Positions 7,472 through 12,007 of a stretch of DNA of 12,007 nt are shown here, piece after piece; positions within the stretch are counted from its first letter, which is position 1; every line of letters begins with the position of its first letter. Under the pieces are notes generated by a model, which was given only the letters and a program-made list of their open reading frames with translations, searched no databases and was not told the origin of the DNA. Source of the stretch: Candidatus Thorarchaeota archaeon SMTZ1-83. Lineage in GTDB: Archaea > Asgardarchaeota > Thorarchaeia > Thorarchaeales > Thorarchaeaceae. The stretch is from the NCBI GenBank assembly GCA_001563325.1, contig LRSK01000254.1, positions 1 to 12,007 on the forward strand, in the 5' to 3' direction. The position numbers and the translations under genes were made by a program.

Positions 7472-8722
7472 CTAAGCTCTCATTCTGATGAACTCCTTCC
7501 AACTGACAGCTCCTCTCATTAGTAACTGGTAGCTGTGTTCACAACTTGATGGCTCGTATACACTCACCTGTTCCCCTCCTCCCGAAACGAGAGGTGGAAG
7601 ATCGGAGATGGCCTCCTCAACTGTTACGGCGGAAGGCAGCACAACATCACAGATCTCCTGTCTTCGCTTGCGTGATCCTCGGGGTGTCGGCATGAACAGT
7701 GGTGTGGGCGCGCCGAAATCATCTTCATCTCTGGACCCAAGAATGAAGACTCTCCTCCGACGTTGAGGGACTCCGTATTCTTCTGCTTTCAGTGTCATTT
7801 GAGCTGTGCAGTAACCTATTGATTCTAGGGAGGACAATATTCTCTTCATCGTCCTACCCTTGTTCATCCATTGAATGCCCTCAACGTTCTCAACAAGTAC
7901 ATAGTCAGGCATTATCCTCTCGACAACCCGAAGGAACGGACCGAAGAGCGAGTTTCTGGAATCGTTATTGTCCCAATTGCCTGCAGTGGAGAAGCCTTGG
8001 CAAGGAGGACCACCGGCAATCATCCTCAAGGTTCTACCTGCCAATGTGTCGTCAATCACAGAAACCAGCTTCTGAAAGGCAGTCGAGTCTGTGATGTCCA
8101 GTTGCATTACAGCAGTTTCAGGATGGTTATATTCGTAGGTCGCACACATGTGACGGTTAATATCTGATGCCACAATTGGTCTATGACCAGCTTGCCCAAG
8201 CCCCTCGGAGAGACCTCCAGCGCCTGCAAACAGATCTACTACGTCGCCTCTTGGAATCTGGGCACCTATTGCCTTTGCCAGGAGAGGTGGTACTGCATTA
8301 CCGATTTGCTTGTAGATAGAAGTCGTACTGCCCAAGAACCGAAATCTATCAGGGAAGGACTGGAGCCTGGCAGCCTCTCTTTGTGAAATGAGACGGTCTT
8401 GGCTGGGGTGGATGAAAGTGCCGTTGCCGGGTCTGTTGAAGTACGTGTTTATAGTATAGCTAGGAAGGTGTTTCTGAAGCCGTCCATAGTACGTTGTACG
8501 CCCACCTGAACGCCGTATCTGAGTCAATCGCGAGGAATTCGATGCAATCTCAAGTGGAACATCTTGCCAATTGCCACCAGGCGGGACGGTACAAATCACC
8601 TCCATGTCGAAATCGCTGAGCTTGGCACAGACGTGATTATAGAGGACTGTACCTTCAGGCGTTAGAACATCCTGTAAAGACGACGCGATAGTCACCGCTT
8701 TCACTCCGGGTTCTGTACCCAT
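7472..8722 (-). CDS. circularly permuted DNA (cytosine-5) methyltransferase
   Basis: This enzyme transfers a methyl group from SAM to carbon 5 of cytosine in a specific DNA site. All key C5 motifs are present but in permuted order. Residues about 25-110 look like the second half of a target-recognition domain (L-Y-N-H, P-P-G-G-N-W-Q-D-V-P, T-Y-Y-G-R-L). Motif IX follows (R-E-A-A-R-L-Q-S-F-P-D, 115-125), then motif X (I-G-N-A-V-P-P, 140-146). Only then comes motif I (D-L-F-A-G-A-G-G, 163-170), then catalytic Cys241 in G-G-P-P-C-Q-G-F-S, motif VI E-N-V-E-G (278-282) and motif VIII Q-R-R-R-R-V-F (320-326). The chain ends with Y-Q-L-L-M-R, normally internal. Permuted C5 enzymes such as M.BssHII are known. 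ATG 8722 has no clear ribosome-binding site; GTG 8693-8695, preceded by GGAG, is an alternative start. Its target site is unknown. Confidence 0.95.
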   Translation of the reverse strand: MGTEPGVKAVTIASSLQDVLTPEGTVLYNHVCAKLSDFDMEVICTVPPGGNWQDVPLEIASNSSRLTQIRRSGGRTTYYGRLQKHLPSYTINTYFNRPGNGTFIHPSQDRLISQREAARLQSFPDRFRFLGSTTSIYKQIGNAVPPLLAKAIGAQIPRGDVVDLFAGAGGLSEGLGQAGHRPIVASDINRHMCATYEYNHPETAVMQLDITDSTAFQKLVSVIDDTLAGRTLRMIAGGPPCQGFSTAGNWDNNDSRNSLFGPFLRVVERIMPDYVLVENVEGIQWMNKGRTMKRILSSLESIGYCTAQMTLKAEEYGVPQRRRRVFILGSRDEDDFGAPTPLFMPTPRGSRKRRQEICDVVLPSAVTVEEAISDLPPLVSGGGEQVSVYEPSSCEHSYQLLMRGAVSWKEFIRMRA

Positions 8723-8766
8723 TGTGAAATAGACAGCAAGCGCCGTCCGCTTTGTGGACTACCGGT

Positions 8767-10983
8767 TCAAAGTAGCCGACTCAAGTTCTTGAGAACAGCA
8801 TCGGTTTCCTCTTCTGCCGCTCCTCGGTACGTCATGAGTTTCTTCGCCTCTTTCGAGTGAAGACCGTAGAGGGCATGCACGTGAGCTTCGACTGCCGCCA
8901 TATCGCCGGTCTTCACAAGTCGGACTAGAGATTCCATGAGTCTTCTTTGCCGGTCGTCCATTGCTGTAATGTCCACAATAGGCAAGGAGGAAAGCTCACG
9001 GTTTGAAACATGGTTGTTTGTGTTACTCACTTCGAATCTCCAATTCATCAAATCTGAGTTCAGAACACCCAGCAGATAGGCTAGAACATCATGGCCGAGG
9101 TCTTCACTCGCCACAATGTAATTACAGGAGTTGGCTAGGACAGACTTTGAAGGGACGGGTGCGAACTTCAAACGCCAACGTTGAGATCTGTTAGATACTT
9201 GCTGGCATGCTATCCTCGGTTTGCCCATATGAACAGCCCGTTTCGAGGAACCAAGTTTCTTCGAAAACGCTTCAACGTTCACATACTCTCGAATCAGCTC
9301 AGGTGCCTCAACGAAACTATACCGTGAAATATGAGAACCCCTGATGAGACGATGGCCCTTTGGTTCCTTAAGCACATACTCTCTATCCATGGTAAGATCC
9401 AACTCGCCTCTTCGGTTCTCTGCCCAAGATAGAGTGCCCAATGATGGATTGCGATGCAGCTTGTCGAGTATGCCCCATCCTTCACGGGGCACACGCGGAA
9501 TAGGGAGAGAGTCACCCATTGTCTTCTCGATGTCGTTCAGCCGAATGGTTATACATGTGCCCTTCCGCGCCTGGTCCAGATTCCCCAAATTGAAGCTGCC
9601 CTTCAGTTTGACGGTCTTGCCTCCGCGCTCCACCACCATGATACAAACGGCCTGTGTAACCCCTGGGAACAGTCGGCTTCCTTCGGTGAATTCCTCCACA
9701 ATCTCAACCCGGTTGTTCAACAGAAGGTTACGCCTCAGCTTGCGGGCTGACAGGTCTCCGAGAAGTGTTGATGGAACTACAAAACCAACTCTCCCACCTT
9801 CTCTGGTTAGTTGAAGGGCACGCTCGATGAAGAGCCTGTACGTATCGATGGTATGCGTATTGCCCAGCTGGTATTCTCCTGAACTACGGAAGTATTCAAC
9901 GTCTTCCAACAGCCTAACTCGGTATACTTCGAATTCGTCTTGATGAATATCTCTCGGTCCAGTCAGTAGTCTCTCGCGCATGAACTCCGCCATGTTCGGT
10001 TTGAGTCGTTCATAAGGAGGATTCATCAGATTCTCCTTCCCAACTACTCCAGAGAATTCGTGGGACCACTCAAACGCATTTCTTGATGATGGATTCTGGA
10101 AAAATGAATCCAAAACCATTCTAGTATTCTTGCTTTTCAGAGAGATGAGCGAGTTTCCGATTCGAAGATTGGCTCCGCGCAAGCTGTGAGAATCGGACAT
10201 GTCCAACCCAAGTTCGTATCGAATAGAGAAATCGGCGATTTCAAGAGCAGCATCATCCAAGTCAACTCCATAGAGACCTCCAGCAAGCTTCTTTGCATGG
10301 CCACTCAGTTCTTCATTGGCGATACTGGCAAGGCCTCCCCGTCTGGCCGCCTCACGAATCCTCTCTAAACGGTCTGTGATTTGCTTTGCAGCGGATAGAA
10401 GGAACGTTCCGGGCCCACAGGCCGGGTCGAGGGTTCTGAGTTTCATCAGCCGCTCTACTGACTTCCGTGACCCATTGGAAACCTCCTGAATCAGTGAATC
10501 GAGTAAAGGTCCTATAGTCCTCTCTGTAATGTGGTTCGAGATCTGCCTTGGTGTGTAGTACGCACCCATTGACCTTCTGTAGACCGCATCTTGTCTACCC
10601 TCTGGAAGTAGGAAGCAACCCAGCGAGTGAGTTTCTCCTAGAATCTCTGTGAATTCAGCATCTGAAACACCCGAGATTCTGGAAAGGCTATCCGATTCTG
10701 GAACTGACTCGAGAACATACTTCTCGATAGCATCCACCTCGGACCGCCTTACTCCCTCGAGCTGCGCTGCACGAGACAACTGGGAGAATCTGAAGCCAGA
10801 GGATGACGGAGTAGACTCAGGTACGACTTCTTGTCGGGCTCGCCAAATGGCATTAAGAGATGCCAAGCGGGCGGCTTCTCTGACAATTCGTGAATTGGGA
10901 GAAATAGAGCCAGAGTAGTCCTGCGCGATTGACTGGCAGGCTCTCAGCACTGACCATGCAAGCCTGCTAACAGTTTCAGTCAA
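8767..10983 (-). CDS. Eco57I/TaqI-like N6-adenine DNA methyltransferase
   Basis: This gamma-type adenine methyltransferase has its own specificity domain. The 738 residues show G-A-Y-Y-T-P (140-145), which precedes the SAM domain in this class. SAM-binding motif I is L-D-P-A-C-G-P-G-T-F (185-194), a likely acidic motif II is G-V-D-L-D-D (239-244), and catalytic motif IV is N-P-P-Y (321-324). The residues before NPPY (G-K-E-N-L-M) are more polar than the usual hydrophobic strand. The C-terminal part resembles a TaqI-type target-recognition domain: H-R-L-I-R-G-S-H-I-S-R-Y (544-555), L-L-G-V-L-N-S (637-643) and N-N-H-V-S-N-R-E-L-S-S-L-P-I (656-669). No PD-(D/E)xK nuclease is evident in the N-terminal 130 residues, so it is unlikely to be a bifunctional type IIG enzyme. 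It is too short for BREX PglX. The TTG start is backed by GAGGGG 6 bases upstream (10990-10995). It lies 44 bases upstream of the C5 methyltransferase, probably in one transcript. Confidence 0.93.
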   Translation of the reverse strand: MTETVSRLAWSVLRACQSIAQDYSGSISPNSRIVREAARLASLNAIWRARQEVVPESTPSSSGFRFSQLSRAAQLEGVRRSEVDAIEKYVLESVPESDSLSRISGVSDAEFTEILGETHSLGCFLLPEGRQDAVYRRSMGAYYTPRQISNHITERTIGPLLDSLIQEVSNGSRKSVERLMKLRTLDPACGPGTFLLSAAKQITDRLERIREAARRGGLASIANEELSGHAKKLAGGLYGVDLDDAALEIADFSIRYELGLDMSDSHSLRGANLRIGNSLISLKSKNTRMVLDSFFQNPSSRNAFEWSHEFSGVVGKENLMNPPYERLKPNMAEFMRERLLTGPRDIHQDEFEVYRVRLLEDVEYFRSSGEYQLGNTHTIDTYRLFIERALQLTREGGRVGFVVPSTLLGDLSARKLRRNLLLNNRVEIVEEFTEGSRLFPGVTQAVCIMVVERGGKTVKLKGSFNLGNLDQARKGTCITIRLNDIEKTMGDSLPIPRVPREGWGILDKLHRNPSLGTLSWAENRRGELDLTMDREYVLKEPKGHRLIRGSHISRYSFVEAPELIREYVNVEAFSKKLGSSKRAVHMGKPRIACQQVSNRSQRWRLKFAPVPSKSVLANSCNYIVASEDLGHDVLAYLLGVLNSDLMNWRFEVSNTNNHVSNRELSSLPIVDITAMDDRQRRLMESLVRLVKTGDMAAVEAHVHALYGLHSKEAKKLMTYRGAAEEETDAVLKNLSRLL

Positions 10984-10989
10984 GGAATA

Positions 10990-10995
10990 CCCCTC
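10990..10995 (-). promoter_or_regulatory. ribosome-binding site for the N6-adenine methyltransferase (TTG start)
   Basis: GAGGGG on the minus strand, 6 bases before TTG 10981-10983, supports this non-ATG start. It lies in the loop between AATAC (10986-10990) and GTATT (11000-11004), a short inverted repeat that could weakly mask or present the site. A weak TATA-like CTTTTAG (11017-11023) lies about 37 bases upstream of the start. Confidence 0.45.
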
Positions 10996-11033
10996 TGGAG
11001 TATTGCATGAAGATCCCTAAAAGATGTTGATGC

Positions 11034-11061
11034 CTTGCTCGCTCTGCAAGAGTGAGCCAAG
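11034..11061. terminator. hairpin between the VOC and adenine methyltransferase genes, possible terminator
   Basis: GCTCGCTCT (11037-11045) can pair with AGAGTGAGC (11049-11057) around a GCA loop, extended by CTT/AAG across a one-base bulge. The stem has one G-T position, a wobble in plus-strand RNA but a C-A mismatch in minus-strand RNA. It starts 16 bases after the VOC stop, and a short U-run (CTTTT on the minus strand, near 11019-11023) follows, so it could end that transcript. It could also be incidental. Confidence 0.35.
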
Positions 11062-11076
11062 TTGATGGCTCGAAGT

Positions 11077-11445
11077 TCACTTCACGTCTGGATCGCGGTG
11101 CATCATGCCCCAAAGGTTCCCTTCAGTGTCCTTGAAGTAGGCGAGGTATCCTACTCCAGGAATCGCCTGCTTTGGTCGTACGATTTCTCCACCATTCTTC
11201 TTGACGAGTTCAGAGTGCTTGTCGACATCATCAACATCGATGGTGTTGATAACAGCATCCTCTTCACTCTGCCGCATTCCGAAGGCTCCGTCAATTCCGG
11301 GCTCCTTCTCGTCGCCGGTCATGAGGAACCAGTATTCTATTGGACCTTCCCATTTCTGAACAGTCCATCCGAAGACTTCCTGATAGAACTTGGATATCCG
11401 CTCCGCATCATCCGCGACAATCTCAAAATGAACTACACGTGGCAT
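11077..11445 (-). CDS. VOC-superfamily (glyoxalase/bleomycin-resistance fold) protein
   Basis: From the chosen ATG this is 122 residues, a typical single VOC-domain pair. It shows V-V-H-F-E-I (4-9), E-R-I-S-K-F-Y-Q-E-V-F-G-W (15-27), W-E-G-P-I-E-Y-W-F-L (32-41), a central P-G-I-D-G-A (49-54), and in the second half P-G-V-G-Y-L-A-Y-F-K-D-T-E-G-N-L-W-G (95-112). His6 and Glu106 are plausible metal ligands. Family members include glyoxalases, dioxygenases and resistance proteins, and the reaction cannot be assigned from sequence. GTG 11464-11466 would add seven residues. ATG 11443-11445 is preferred because most relatives start with a short M-P-x-x-V-H-F-E segment and because the TATA box at 11474-11482 predicts a transcript starting only a few bases before this ATG, an almost leaderless mRNA. 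It does not look functionally tied to the methyltransferases. Confidence 0.85.
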   Translation of the reverse strand: MPRVVHFEIVADDAERISKFYQEVFGWTVQKWEGPIEYWFLMTGDEKEPGIDGAFGMRQSEEDAVINTIDVDDVDKHSELVKKNGGEIVRPKQAIPGVGYLAYFKDTEGNLWGMMHRDPDVK

Positions 11446-11473
11446 TTCTATCAAGATGTCATTCACTATCGTT

Positions 11474-11482
11474 AATTTAAAT
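11474..11482 (-). promoter_or_regulatory. TATA box of the VOC gene
   Basis: ATTTAAATT on the minus strand is the clearest TATA-like element of the window. Its centre is about 33 bases before ATG 11445, implying a near-leaderless transcript. It is immediately followed by TTAACGAT (plus-strand positions 11468-11475), an octamer that recurs upstream of the winged-helix gene. Confidence 0.5.
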
Positions 11483-11530
11483 GTTGGGTAGTTTCTAAAA
11501 GCGGTGATTCTGTGAATCGCATAAGAGAGC

Positions 11531-11917
11531 CTATGAGGTATCCTCAGTTAGAGGGCTCCATTGAATCACGTATGTGCCTCTGGATTTCTCTTTGAGCTTG
11601 GCTTTCAGACTCCCTATGACCAAGTTCATCTCATCTAGTGGGGCACGAGGAAGAATGCTTTGAGGGAGATCTTCCTCTGCAAGAAGTCTTCTAAACGCCC
11701 TCTCACCGTGAAGACGCTCTCGGGAAACATACCCCTTGGCCTCCATCTCTCCAAGAGCAGCTCTGAACAGCTCAAGCGTGACCAGGGAGCGTTCGACCGA
11801 TATCCGAAGATATCGCTCATAGAGGTTGGTTTCGAGCTCGACTACGTTCCAACCGAAGGATCTCATGATGTCTAGCTCAACTTGGCCTAGTGTTGGTTTG
11901 CGTTTCCCGATAGGCAA
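11531..11917 (-). CDS. small winged-helix-like protein of unknown function
   Basis: I do not recognise a named family. The 128-residue product is basic at the N-terminus (M-P-I-G-K-R-K-P). It then has L-D-I-M-R-S-F-G-W-N (15-24), helices through E-R-Y-L-R-I-S-V-E-R-S-L (34-45), and T-L-E-L-F-R-A-A-L-G-E-M-E-A-K-G-Y-V-S-R-E (47-67) followed by a charged strand R-A-F-R-R-L. This helix-plus-hairpin ending resembles a winged helix-turn-helix, so a DNA-binding regulator is a reasonable guess. A Lys-rich segment (103-112) follows. The TTG start is preceded by GGGGT after about 7 bases. A TATA-like TTTATTAG (about 11962-11970) lies 49 bases upstream. It reads in the same direction as the VOC gene, 85 bases from that gene's ATG, which has its own TATA box, so the two need not share a transcript. 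Confidence 0.65.
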   Translation of the reverse strand: MPIGKRKPTLGQVELDIMRSFGWNVVELETNLYERYLRISVERSLVTLELFRAALGEMEAKGYVSRERLHGERAFRRLLAEEDLPQSILPRAPLDEMNLVIGSLKAKLKEKSRGTYVIQWSPLTEDTS

Positions 11918-11951
11918 TGTAATACCCCAATATCAGCTTGGCAATACAATC

Positions 11952-11979
11952 GTTAACTATTCTAATAAAGGGTGTTAAC
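11952..11979. promoter_or_regulatory. promoter region with two GTTAAC palindromes
   Basis: Identical palindromes GTTAAC occur at 11952-11957 and 11974-11979, 22 bases start to start, about two helical turns on the same DNA face. They flank the TATA-like element at 11962-11970 of the winged-helix gene. Such spacing suits a dimeric or tetrameric repressor, possibly that gene's own product. This is inferred from spacing alone. Confidence 0.35.
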
Positions 11980-12007
11980 TGGGCGCGTTTCTGAGGACCA
12001 GTGAAAG

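Noticed and set aside
8767..10983. Possible type IIG restriction-modification fusion or BREX PglX
   Set aside because: No PD-(D/E)xK-like motif is visible in the N-terminal region, the length is far below PglX, and no BREX partner is nearby.
11062..11475. Plus-strand open frame of 137 codons
   Set aside because: It is antisense to the VOC gene, whose protein has clear family motifs; the plus-strand product has none.
1..12007. CRISPR array, insertion sequence, integrase or attachment site
   Set aside because: I saw no regularly spaced repeats, transposase motifs or long direct or terminal repeats on either strand.

Overview
The window reads as archaeal chromosome, most likely from an Asgard archaeon. 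Visible support is a Ras/Arf-superfamily GTPase built into a large multidomain protein with longin- or roadblock-like modules, an archaeal-type beta-CASP metallo-beta-lactamase nuclease, TATA-like boxes about 30-50 bases upstream of several starts, ribosome-binding sites of the GGTGAT/GGAG kind, and frequent GTG and TTG starts. A Thorarchaeota-like lineage is possible, but this is inference because no rRNA or marker phylogeny is available here.

Layout. The left edge holds the 3' part of a HAD-family phosphatase (+), which abuts the end of quinolinate synthase nadA (-) with no spacer. A 210-base divergent intergenic region follows. Next is a 713-residue beta-CASP/MBL RNA nuclease candidate (+) with an unrecognised helical N-terminal half. 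Everything from 3644 to 11917 then lies on the minus strand. In transcription order it is: a small winged-helix-like protein, a VOC (glyoxalase-fold) protein, an Eco57I/TaqI-like N6-adenine DNA methyltransferase, a circularly permuted C5-cytosine methyltransferase, and two long proteins of 569 and 645 residues.

The most interesting pair is those last two genes (5683-7392 and 3644-5581). They align by eye from end to end as longin-like domain, GTPase fold, second longin/roadblock-like domain, and two DG-x-x-S/T-type helical repeats. The 645-residue partner keeps every GTP-binding motif. The 569-residue partner has lost all of them and looks like a pseudo-GTPase. This suggests an obligate heteromeric GTPase/pseudo-GTPase module, loosely comparable in logic to Rag or longin-based trafficking complexes. 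Its role is unknown.

The two DNA methyltransferases sit 44 bases apart with no recognisable restriction endonuclease. They could be orphan epigenetic modifiers, or part of a restriction-modification system whose nuclease lies elsewhere. The cytosine methyltransferase is notable because motifs IX and X and the target-recognition region come before motif I.
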